In this document: in pieces, positions 18,556-26,083 of the stretch
Layout: each line of letters starts with the position of its first letter
How positions within the stretch are numbered: the stretch's first letter is position 1
Assembly: GCF_030412965.1 (NCBI RefSeq)
Contig: NZ_JAUHJQ010000016.1
Location: 1 to 40,613 of the forward strand
Source of the DNA: Nocardioides oceani
GTDB taxonomy: Bacteria; Actinomycetota; Actinomycetes; Propionibacteriales; Nocardioidaceae
Reading direction: 5' to 3'
DNA length: 40,613 nt
Position numbers and translations under genes: made by a program
Notes under the pieces: generated by a model
The model's input: the letters and a program-made list of their open reading frames with translations, nothing else
The model's database searches: none
Told to the model about the DNA's origin: nothing

Positions 18556-19578
18556 GTGGAGCGGCTCGTGCGTATTGCAGTGCATATGCAAGAGGCAGTC
18601 CGGCTGGGCAGCAGTAGGTGGCTCGAGCACCAGCGCCTTGCCCTCATACTCCTGGACAACGCCGCTGAACTACTTATGAATCGCTGCTGCGAGGATCTGC
18701 TGCGGCGCGAAGACTTCGACCTGCGCGAATTGCGCAACATCGAGCGGGCACAGGCTTGGCGCCCAGACCTCTATCGCACTGAGCCGATGGCACGGCGTCT
18801 CGACGAACTGCGCGCGCGCACTACCTCCATCCGACGTCGCAAGCGCATAGAACGTGACTTCAACGAGAAGGCACGATTCTTGGTCGAGCGCGACCAACTG
18901 CAACCGACATACGCGCGCATACTGCTGCGGCTTCATGCCTACCGGAATGAGGCGTATCACCGTGATGAAGTACGCCCCGAGACGCTGTCGAGCGCGGTCG
19001 AGATCTACACCATCGCCGCATGTCACCTCATGCGTACGCTTACCACCGGGACGATGATCGGCTACTCACGGGATGCGCCCGAGCCGCTGCGCCGATTCTC
19101 CGAACTGTTCTCGCAAGCACGGACGCCGTTCGACGTCCAGCCCGCAATCGCTGACGCACTGCTGGTAGAGGCTGGCCTAGCCGGCGTATCGGCCGTTCGC
19201 GAAGTGCTGCGAAGCAACATGACGGACCGCTTAGACACGTTCGAAGACGTTCTCGCGGAACTAGCCGGAGCCTGGCCCGACCGTGGCTGGACACCCGAGA
19301 CCGTCCTTGCTCAACTTCAGTTGCCCGATGAACCCCAGAACGCGTTCCTGGGTCCAGCCGACGTCGCTTCGCTCTCCCTACCCCTCGGACCCGATGATCT
19401 GACTCGTTGGCGGCAAGGCGTAACCGAGATCGGCGAAGCCGACGATGTCCTGGCTGCCTTCACAGTCTTCGCGAACTTCGAGGAGGCCTTCGAAGAACTT
19501 GAGAGCGCCGCGCTTGCGGCCATCCGTGCCTACGAGGAGTACCTCGATCTAGAGATGGAACGGATGCGGGGCAACTGA
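18556..19578 (+). CDS. HEPN-like protein, candidate defence ribonuclease
   Basis: A 340-residue, largely helical protein. A motif of the form R-x4-H (AYRNEAYHRDEV, Arg130 and His135 from this start) lies at the end of a helical region, as in HEPN-domain proteins. Many of those are metal-independent RNases in toxin-antitoxin, abortive-infection and restriction systems. The remaining C-terminal ~180 residues are helical and not recognised. The start is uncertain: GTG 18556 fits the homologous-looking opening, but TTG 18514 and ATG 18586 are alternatives. The gene is convergent with the restriction subunit, its neighbour in the same less G+C-rich block. The family assignment rests on one motif plus context. 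Confidence 0.55.
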   Translation: MERLVRIAVHMQEAVRLGSSRWLEHQRLALILLDNAAELLMNRCCEDLLRREDFDLRELRNIERAQAWRPDLYRTEPMARRLDELRARTTSIRRRKRIERDFNEKARFLVERDQLQPTYARILLRLHAYRNEAYHRDEVRPETLSSAVEIYTIAACHLMRTLTTGTMIGYSRDAPEPLRRFSELFSQARTPFDVQPAIADALLVEAGLAGVSAVREVLRSNMTDRLDTFEDVLAELAGAWPDRGWTPETVLAQLQLPDEPQNAFLGPADVASLSLPLGPDDLTRWRQGVTEIGEADDVLAAFTVFANFEEAFEELESAALAAIRAYEEYLDLEMERMRGN

Positions 19579-19617
19579 CGGCGCAAGCGCGGCCCTTGGG
19601 CGACTGCCGCCGCGGGT

Positions 19618-22119
19618 CTAGTCGTAGTTGCCGCCATGCTCCGTGTAGAGCGTCTTGACGCCATCCTCTGCAACGGCGGCCACCCGGTCGCGGATGTCGC
19701 TGGACAGGAGATCCAGAGACATCAAACGGTCGTCGATCTCCGCCACCGCTTCGATGCGGTCATAGTGGGATCCGTGCTCCGCGGCGTAGTCCGCAAGCCC
19801 CCGCAACTTCACTACTGCGTCCGTCAGGTGATACCCGTGCGGATCAATGATCGACGGGCGAATGGAGGATTCGCTCACTCGGTGGAAGAAGATGAAGTCG
19901 GGATACATCGAACGATCGAACCGCTCGCCTCGATAGGGCAAGCGCAACGCGGCAGTTCCCCCGGTGGGGTTCCGATACCAACCCACGAGTTCCGGATCGG
20001 CAAGTTCCTTGTCGAGGACCTTCTGCTCCCAACCGCGGTGCGTCGACGGGAAGGTCCCGTCCGAGGCGGACAACACGTGCTTCGGCCACCGTTGATCCCT
20101 ATCGGGGACAGTCCGCGACGTCGGCACCACCAGTTCAGTCATCTCGGGCTGTCGGGTCTCACGGCGGACCGGCTCGTACGCCAGCTTCCGGGCATCGGGC
20201 AACCTGTTGATCGATCGCTGATGCGTTCGCAGCCAGGTCCGAACAAGTTGGTCGGCCGCGGACTCCACCGCCTCAATCACGTCCGGGTGTAGAGCGAGCA
20301 CAGCAGTCGCAGCCTTGGCTTCAGCCGCGTCGAAGTCGTCGTCGGGCTGGTCGCGCACGAGTTCGTTCCAATAATTGATCGCGACCCCCTCTGGCAACTT
20401 CCGCTTGGCGACCCGGAACAGGTCGTCCACGTTGTTGTCGTCTCGCGAGACCTCGTAATCGGTGCTCTCGGGCAGGTCGTCGAGGGAGTCTGCTGCGAGG
20501 AGGACGTACGACCGCTCAATCTTCAACTGCCTCAGGCGCGCCATGCCCGACTGGAACGAACCATCGGCTTCGAGCCGCTGACGCTGAGCGCGCAACACTC
20601 CGTTCATGTGGATGCGCGCTTGCGACACGGCATCCTCAACGATGTTGTCGCCCGCTAGCAACGTCGCCATGGTGAACAGTCGCGAGACCTGTGAGCGGTA
20701 AATGCGACCAGGGACGACGTAGGTCGGCAGACTGCCCAACAGATCATAGACCGTGGCGGGCACGTCGGCACTTCGCTCCAGAATCACTGGGTCAGCGACA
20801 AGTTCGACTGGAGGCTCGTCGTTGCTGCCCTCGCGGAAGCGAGTCGTAATAGCGTCTACCTGCGCCCGGTTGAATCGCGGCAGATAGCAGTGCACGTCGT
20901 TTAGCGTCTCGTTCGTCGCGATTCGCCGAGCGAGTGGAGTGCGGACCATTCGGCCAATCATCTGCGCGATATAAGTGTACTCCTCCGCGCGGCGGAGTGA
21001 CACCAACACCTCGGCGCGGGGGCAGTCCCATCCGGTCGAGATCGCGTCCTTACACAGTACGACTCGGATGCTCTGGTCATCTTGCACCTCATGGGGCGCC
21101 ATATAGGGGATGACCCGCCCTCCGATAGTAAGCGCCGTGTGCTCACCGAATGTATTGACGACATTCGAGTCGCGCAGACCGCTCCACTCTGAGAATATGG
21201 CGTCCAAATACTCCGACATCTCGGCGTCACTAGGCCTATTCGGCACCTGCAGGACTAGCGCCGGCTTGACGGCCGGCTCGCCTTGTTCAGCCGCGTACGC
21301 GGCCCAGGCGCGCTCGAACTCCAGTGTCTGCTCGACGCCCGCCCGGATGAGAGTTGTGTCTCCGTCCACCTGTCCGCGGCGAGGATTGTCCAGGATCACC
21401 TTATCCTTCAGGAGTCCTGAGGCGCGCACGTCTTCTATCGGGACGGGCACCATCTTGTTGTTGCTTCGGGACGCCCACCGGGCGATGGCTTGATTGAACC
21501 TCTCGGGCGTTGCGCTTATACCCCAGACGATGGGCGCCGGCGGATTGATGCCTTCTTGGCCGTTGATGATCCGAGAGACAATAGTCGGCCGGTCGCTCTC
21601 CGCGCGCATGCCGCGGTGCGCCTCATCGATAACGATGTAGAAGTGACTGCCGACCGTCTCGATGGTCCGAGCGATGGTCTGCCACAATGAGTACGTCCTC
21701 GACTCCGTGTTGCCACGGGTCAAGGGATTCGTGCGAGCCAACTTCTGGATGTTCAGGAAGTAGACCCGATTCGCGTCGAAGGTCTCTTGATCGAAGGCCG
21801 AGTCGATGGTCACGAGGCGGCTCGGCCCCAGAGTCGTGGACGCCTGTGTCATATTGCGCATGGTCTGCACGTTCAGCGCCGGGTCATCCGTAACCCAGAG
21901 GACGCGCGCTTCGGGGTCTGCGGCGAAGCGGTCATTGCCGTCGAACAACGTCTCAATAACGGCCGCTGCAATGACAGTCTTGCCGGCTCCTGTCGGGGCA
22001 CTCAGGGCGATGGACCAGAGTTCGTTCCGGTCTTCGTCATAGTCCCGACCGGCTCGCCTGAGCGCACGACAGATATCGTTCGCGGCAACGAACTGGTAAT
22101 CCTTCAGCGTGTATCTCAC
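19618..22119 (-). CDS. Restriction subunit: DEAD/DEAH helicase with C-terminal nuclease-like domain
   Basis: An 833-residue Res-type protein. Superfamily 2 helicase motifs are clear: Walker A APTGAGKT (41-48), DEAH at 165-168, SAT at 202-204 in WGISATPE, and motif VI QMIGRMVR (386-393). The C-terminal segment MYPDF (Asp741) ... IIDPHGYH (Asp759) sits where type III Res proteins have a PD-(D/E)xK nuclease, but His replaces the usual Lys (D-P-H). The GTG start overlaps the Mod stop (GTGA), so the two are translated together. The helicase should move along DNA after Mod recognises an unmethylated site. The gene has markedly more A- and T-rich codons than the chromosome around the element. Confidence 0.88.
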   Translation of the reverse strand: MRYTLKDYQFVAANDICRALRRAGRDYDEDRNELWSIALSAPTGAGKTVIAAAVIETLFDGNDRFAADPEARVLWVTDDPALNVQTMRNMTQASTTLGPSRLVTIDSAFDQETFDANRVYFLNIQKLARTNPLTRGNTESRTYSLWQTIARTIETVGSHFYIVIDEAHRGMRAESDRPTIVSRIINGQEGINPPAPIVWGISATPERFNQAIARWASRSNNKMVPVPIEDVRASGLLKDKVILDNPRRGQVDGDTTLIRAGVEQTLEFERAWAAYAAEQGEPAVKPALVLQVPNRPSDAEMSEYLDAIFSEWSGLRDSNVVNTFGEHTALTIGGRVIPYMAPHEVQDDQSIRVVLCKDAISTGWDCPRAEVLVSLRRAEEYTYIAQMIGRMVRTPLARRIATNETLNDVHCYLPRFNRAQVDAITTRFREGSNDEPPVELVADPVILERSADVPATVYDLLGSLPTYVVPGRIYRSQVSRLFTMATLLAGDNIVEDAVSQARIHMNGVLRAQRQRLEADGSFQSGMARLRQLKIERSYVLLAADSLDDLPESTDYEVSRDDNNVDDLFRVAKRKLPEGVAINYWNELVRDQPDDDFDAAEAKAATAVLALHPDVIEAVESAADQLVRTWLRTHQRSINRLPDARKLAYEPVRRETRQPEMTELVVPTSRTVPDRDQRWPKHVLSASDGTFPSTHRGWEQKVLDKELADPELVGWYRNPTGGTAALRLPYRGERFDRSMYPDFIFFHRVSESSIRPSIIDPHGYHLTDAVVKLRGLADYAAEHGSHYDRIEAVAEIDDRLMSLDLLSSDIRDRVAAVAEDGVKTLYTEHGGNYD

Positions 22120-24215
22120 GCTTGGCCCCTTGTGTTGATCTCGAACGTCCGGAGGTAGTCGCTGTAAAGTTGAGTGCTCGGAATATCAGCGGGCAATTCA
22201 CCGACGATCTGCTGGAAGGTCGCGTCTGAATCGGTAACGACATACATGTGCTCTAGCGATTCCGCCCGCTCACGGACCGCGGTCACGAAGGCCCGCCACT
22301 GGTTCACGTCGAACAGGATGCCGTAGTTCGCCTCGACGGGAAGGGCCCAGGAGTCGTTCAACTCATCAATGATGGCTCCCGCGCCCCCGGCCTTCAGCCA
22401 CAACAGTGGAGCAATCGCCTTGAACTTCCGTCCTAGTCCCACGAGGTCCGGGTCCTCGTAAGACAACGTGAAGAATTCCGCGTTCTCTTCTAGGCCGTCC
22501 GCAATGGGTGACGGATCGACGAACTTGTACGATCCCCGCACGGGGTCACCTTGAGGCGTTCTGCCGGTGATCGCTGCTGCGACTCTAGGCTTGGTGACAT
22601 ACTCACAGATGCCCAACGCTTCCCATTCTGGATCTCCGGGCGCGTATCCGGCGGCGGACAGTTCAGCCGCCTCTCCATGCGATACCTCGTTGTTCGTGAC
22701 ACATATTGATCGACGCGCCCCGCCGTCCTGACGGTTAAGCCGAGCGACTGCATGCATGGTCGTCCCCGAACCTGCGAAGAAGTCAAGCACTGTCGCTTCC
22801 GGCTTGTCAGCAACGAAGAAGCGCAGCGCGTCCTCTACGGCGTACAGCGACTTCGGATACGGAAAAACGCGACCGGGCAGTAGTGCCGACACGAGTTGAG
22901 TGCCATACGCGGTGGCTCCGTGCGAATCCAAGTTCCAAATGGTCTTGGCTTGTTGAAGCCTATCCTCAGGATGCACGGCGATTGCGGCGCCGTTCTCATC
23001 GTGCCCCGTCACGACGATGTCACCAGATGCGATCTGCGCTCGCTGCCCTTCGGACAGATACTCCAACGTCACTCCACGACCGTTCCGCTGGAACGAACTG
23101 CGCAGGTAGCCTTGCGAACGGAGTTCAACGATCTTCGCAGGCGACAACTGCCACCGCGACTCCTGACCCGTTCGGTTGAGCGGCCACACCGTCAGGAGGC
23201 CAGGACGGTCGGGGACGGTTCGGCGATCGACGTTCAGATCGAGCGGCTCGCCGACATCAACAACTTGAGCAGTCTCTTCGTCAACGAAGATCGGGAAGAA
23301 CGACCCCGGGCGGTCCGTCCTTCGCCATTCCGAGCCGCGGCGTCGGACGCCGACCCACGTGACACGTTCGCCACCTTCAGTCCGAGGGCGCGGATCCGTC
23401 AGCATGTCATTGTTGTGGAGATCCGGTCCGGCCGAGCCAAGCATCACGAAGAAAATGTACTCGTCCACACGAGCAAATTCAGATCGTCGCGGCACGCCCT
23501 TGCGGTTGATGACCGAAGACACCATCTGGATCCGCGCGTTCTTGAACACCTTCTCTAGGAGTAGTCCGAGCCGCAAGTACTCCTTCTCATCGATCGTGAC
23601 GATCAGAACGGAGTCCTCAGGGTTGAGGAGTCTCTGCGCAACTAGGAGGCGTCGCTCCATCATGGCCAGCCACTTGCTATGGCGGTAGATGTCGTCAGAG
23701 TCGACGTAGTTGTTGTTGTACTTCCAGTCCTTGTCTCGCGTGTTGTAAGGCGGATCGATGTAGATTGCGTCGATCGCGCCTTCATGCGTGTACAACAGCG
23801 TCTCTAATGCGTGGAAGTTTTCAGCGTTGATAACCAGATGCGGCGGCTTATCTCCGCCGTTGCGCACAGAGCCAGTAGACGCAAGTCCCGGGTAGATGGG
23901 GTCGCCGAACTCCCGAACGACGGTGAGATCGCTCGTCGGATGGCGCTCCTCGTCGCCGCCCCCAAGCAATGGCCGCACAGTCGCGGTGCCAGCCCGAACC
24001 GCCTCGACGGTGTAGAGGGCTGGCCCGCCTCGCCGAAGGCGCACCTTGCACCCGCGCCGGACCTTGTAGTCGGGCAACTCCACTGTCTCCGGCTGGTGAT
24101 CTTGGAACACCAACCCGTAAGCCTGCTTGCCAGTGAGAAGGTCTACTTGCTCCCTCAGTGCCTGCCTCAGCGCCGGGTCTGCGACCTTGTCCACCAAGGC
24201 ATCGATGTGAGCCAA
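22116..24215 (-). CDS. Type III-like DNA methyltransferase (Mod), beta class
   Basis: A 699-residue adenine- or cytosine-N4-type methyltransferase that marks host DNA and supplies recognition to Res. The catalytic motif DPPY (Asp154, in IYIDPPYNT) precedes the AdoMet-binding FAGSGTT (~478), the order of the beta class seen in type III Mod proteins. The long stretch between them should be the target-recognition domain. The start is uncertain: TTG 24215 is used, but the ribosome-binding site GAAGGAG lies 11 bases upstream of it and only five bases before a GTC (24221). An in-frame ATG at 24302 is far from any ribosome-binding site. The stop overlaps the Res start. Confidence 0.87.
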   Translation of the reverse strand: MAHIDALVDKVADPALRQALREQVDLLTGKQAYGLVFQDHQPETVELPDYKVRRGCKVRLRRGGPALYTVEAVRAGTATVRPLLGGGDEERHPTSDLTVVREFGDPIYPGLASTGSVRNGGDKPPHLVINAENFHALETLLYTHEGAIDAIYIDPPYNTRDKDWKYNNNYVDSDDIYRHSKWLAMMERRLLVAQRLLNPEDSVLIVTIDEKEYLRLGLLLEKVFKNARIQMVSSVINRKGVPRRSEFARVDEYIFFVMLGSAGPDLHNNDMLTDPRPRTEGGERVTWVGVRRRGSEWRRTDRPGSFFPIFVDEETAQVVDVGEPLDLNVDRRTVPDRPGLLTVWPLNRTGQESRWQLSPAKIVELRSQGYLRSSFQRNGRGVTLEYLSEGQRAQIASGDIVVTGHDENGAAIAVHPEDRLQQAKTIWNLDSHGATAYGTQLVSALLPGRVFPYPKSLYAVEDALRFFVADKPEATVLDFFAGSGTTMHAVARLNRQDGGARRSICVTNNEVSHGEAAELSAAGYAPGDPEWEALGICEYVTKPRVAAAITGRTPQGDPVRGSYKFVDPSPIADGLEENAEFFTLSYEDPDLVGLGRKFKAIAPLLWLKAGGAGAIIDELNDSWALPVEANYGILFDVNQWRAFVTAVRERAESLEHMYVVTDSDATFQQIVGELPADIPSTQLYSDYLRTFEINTRGQA

Positions 24216-24710
24216 TGTGACGCTTACTCCTTCATGCTCTGCTGATGCGGGTTCCGGTTGCCCAGCACGGCGTGACGTTACATGTGCTGGCCGGGGCGTC
24301 ACCCTCGGATCGGCCGATTGATGCAGGCGACATGCCCGCTCACGACCTTGGTCACCGTTCGCTTGCTGACTATCTGAGGATGCGCAGCGAGGGGGCCACC
24401 TGGCGACGGGGCCCAGTTACTGCGATCAACGGACCGCCCGACAGTGGCGTCACCGGCGGAGGCGCGTGATCTTGCCTCCTGAGTTGAGGCACCTGCGGCG
24501 CACCGCAGGAACCTCAGATGGACGAGTCGCCGGTGGCGCTACTTGCCGCGAGGTCAGGCTCGGTGTCCGAGCGTCGCGCCCTTCGCAACCGACTTCGCAC
24601 GCACCACACGGGGGCGTTGAATGTCTATGGGCTGGCGCGTCGTACCAAGTGTCCAATCCCCATCTATACTGGTCGCTCGGGCACGTCGGCATACAAGGAG
24701 AACTAGATCA
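24216..24710. other. Divergent control region between mod and int
   Basis: A 495-base stretch with no convincing gene. Seen in it: a 7-bp perfect inverted repeat CCAGCAC / GTGCTGG (24262-24268 / 24284-24290) around TAACGT on the minus strand (24280-24275), a possible mod promoter and operator; a hairpin at 24485-24516 with inner stem CCTGCGG-CGCA-CCGCAGG and outer TGAGG/CCTCA; and the integrase promoter at its right end. A 62-codon frame (24518-24706) overlaps the integrase promoter and is not called. Confidence 0.45.
24656..24670 (+). promoter_or_regulatory. Integrase promoter with inverted arm-site-like motif
   Basis: TATACT (24665-24670), the strongest -10 in this region, lies 41 bases before the integrase ATG. 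Directly before it is ATCCCCATCT, the exact reverse complement of the ten bases at the start of the right arm-type repeat (25879-25888). Integrase bound here could repress its own promoter. No convincing -35 is seen. Confidence 0.45.
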
Positions 24711-25862
24711 ATGGGCCGCACCGCGCTGGCGCCTTACAAGGTCGACAAGATCACGTACGGGGCGCACCCCAACACGGAGGGGATGGTCCGTGCCCGCGCC
24801 CGCTACCGCCGCGAGGAGGGCGGGCCACTTCTCGACATCTACGGCAAGGGCAAAACCAACGCCGCTGCCAAGCGCGACCTGGAGAAGAACCTCGACGCCA
24901 AGTCGAAGCAACACCACGGTGGTAGCAGTCAGGTCACGACGAAGACCACGGTCGCCCAGGTCGCCGAGGTGTGGTTAGGAGAGAAGCGCGCTCAGCGACC
25001 GCCACTCTCCGACCGTACCTTGGACGAGTATGCGAAGTGGGTCGGCGCGTACGTCGAAGGCACCGACTACGGACGACTTACGATCACCGCCGCCGCCAAC
25101 GTGATTCGGGGCGAGCAGCACCTCCGGGCCGTTGCGAACGGCGAGCACAAGAAGTCCGCTCGCGGTGGCGGAGAGGGCGCGATGCGGTCGGCGCGCAAGG
25201 TGCTGCACGGACTCATGGACACGGCCTATCGCCACGGAGCGATCCCATCCCCTGTGCGCTTCCGGTTGCAGGGTCGAACTGTGAAGGACGACCGCCGTCA
25301 GATCGACACCGAACGAGCATTCACGCCTGAGGAGTTGCGGAGGGTTCAGGAGACTGCTGACGCAAGCGCGTCAGACGTGGGCGATCTCGTCGCATTCCTC
25401 TCTGTCATGGGCTGCCGGATCTCGGAGGCCCTGCACGGCGTCCACTGGGACGACGTCGACCTGCAGACCGGGCGGGTGGTCATCCGAGGCACCAAGAGCA
25501 AGAACGCGGTTCGGACGGCAACGATCCCCGCTTGGGTTTCCGAGCGGCTGGCCAAGCGAGCAGCAACGTTCGGGAACAACGGCCTCGTCTTCGGCGTGAC
25601 CCGCTATGCGAGCAAGGTCGGGAAGCCGCGCGACCTGTCTAACGTGCTCGACACCCTTCGTAGGGTTCTGGACGACGCCGGGGCAACGTGGGCCGGATCG
25701 CACACCTTCCGACGTTCTGTTGCGACGATGCTGGACGAGCGCGGACATGGCGTCGGCGCCATCGCCACCCTGCTCGGACAGGATCCCGTCACGACCATGT
25801 CGTACATCAAGACTAAGAACGTGGGGGAGGCTGCTGCGCTCGCCTTCGAGTCCGAGTGGTGA
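24711..25862 (+). CDS. Tyrosine-type site-specific integrase
   Basis: A 383-residue phage-type integrase that would insert and excise the element at tRNA-Asn. An N-terminal arm-binding region (~1-75; RARARYRREEGG...KRDLEKNL) is followed by a SAM-like core-binding domain (~80-190; TTVAQVAEVWL...SDRTLDEYAKWV) and the catalytic domain. The catalytic residues are visible: Arg236 in GCRISEALHGV, His331 and Arg334 in SHTFRRS, and the nucleophile Tyr365 in TMSYIKTKN. The ATG at 24711 has AAGGAG ten bases upstream. The gene ends 79 bases before the 53-bp attachment repeat, the usual arrangement for tRNA-targeting integrases. Confidence 0.93.
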   Translation: MGRTALAPYKVDKITYGAHPNTEGMVRARARYRREEGGPLLDIYGKGKTNAAAKRDLEKNLDAKSKQHHGGSSQVTTKTTVAQVAEVWLGEKRAQRPPLSDRTLDEYAKWVGAYVEGTDYGRLTITAAANVIRGEQHLRAVANGEHKKSARGGGEGAMRSARKVLHGLMDTAYRHGAIPSPVRFRLQGRTVKDDRRQIDTERAFTPEELRRVQETADASASDVGDLVAFLSVMGCRISEALHGVHWDDVDLQTGRVVIRGTKSKNAVRTATIPAWVSERLAKRAATFGNNGLVFGVTRYASKVGKPRDLSNVLDTLRRVLDDAGATWAGSHTFRRSVATMLDERGHGVGAIATLLGQDPVTTMSYIKTKNVGEAAALAFESEW

Positions 25863-25879
25863 CCATCCTGCGTCTGTAG

Positions 25880-25898
25880 ATGGGGATAAGGTGGGGAT
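25880..25898 (+). promoter_or_regulatory. Putative integrase arm-binding site, right
   Basis: ATGGGGATAAGGTGGGGAT matches the left site at 13733-13751 in 18 of 19 bases and in orientation, again with two TGGGGAT units one helical turn apart. It lies between the integrase stop and the right attachment repeat. Confidence 0.6.
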
Positions 25899-25913
25899 GT
25901 CCTCCAACGCCAA

Positions 25914-25949
25914 GAGGGCCTGACTTGCGTTTCCGCAGGTCAGGCCCTC
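25914..25949. terminator. Hairpin terminator between int and tRNA-Asn
   Basis: GAGGGCCTGACTTGCG pairs with CGCAGGTCAGGCCCTC around TTTC: 16 pairs with one G-T, followed by TCTCT. It serves the integrase and the convergent tRNA. One arm lies mostly in the attachment repeat, the other in element DNA, and the element's arm differs from the chromosomal arm at the left end while still pairing. Confidence 0.8.
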
Positions 25950-25993
25950 TCTCTGCTCCCCCGGTTGGACTCGAACCAACAACCCTCCGGTTA
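25941..25993. repeat. Right attachment site (attR), 53-bp direct repeat
   Basis: Identical over 53 bases to 13574-13626. Here the repeat is the 3' half of an intact tRNA-Asn plus one terminator arm, so insertion rebuilt a working tRNA gene. Identity stops within the anticodon. Confidence 0.93.
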
Positions 25994-26028
25994 ACAGCCG
26001 AATGCTCTGCCAGTTGAGCTACAGGGGA
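25956..26028 (-). tRNA. tRNA-Asn (GTT)
   Basis: A 73-nt cloverleaf on the minus strand: acceptor TCCCCTG/CGGGGGA, D-stem GCTC/GAGC, anticodon arm TTCGG-CTGTTAA-CCGGA (anticodon GTT), T-arm GTTGG-TTCGAGT-CCAAC, discriminator G; CCA is not encoded. It is the integration target: its 3' half is supplied by the element and its 5' half is chromosomal. Confidence 0.96.
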
Positions 26029-26083
26029 TCGGTGCAGCGCGCACACATTAGCAAGGCTGCCCGGCGCGGAAAAATCGAGGGGG

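Larger units (their letters stand above)
13574..25993 (+). mobile_element. Integrative element in tRNA-Asn carrying a restriction-modification cargo
   Basis: The element is bounded by 53-bp direct repeats and so adds 12,367 bp to the chromosome. The intact tRNA and a tyrosine integrase gene are at the right end and a tRNA remnant at the left. Inside are an HTH regulator divergent from an excisionase-like gene, a tightly overlapping small-gene run, unknown genes, a HEPN-like gene and a Mod/Res pair. I found no relaxase, FtsK-like transfer gene, structural phage gene or certain replication gene. It is therefore best described as a compact genomic island that depends on other elements for transfer. 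The cargo is visibly richer in A+T than the flanking chromosome, as expected of acquired DNA. Confidence 0.92.

Noticed and set aside
24518..24706. 62-codon frame just before the integrase, considered as an excisionase
   Set aside because: It has no helix-turn-helix pattern or good ribosome-binding site and contains the likely integrase promoter; a better excisionase candidate lies at 14535-14735.
13574..25993. CRISPR array or insertion sequence inside the element
   Set aside because: No regularly spaced repeats, transposase motifs or terminal inverted repeats were seen; the only long direct repeats are the attachment sites and the short arm sites.
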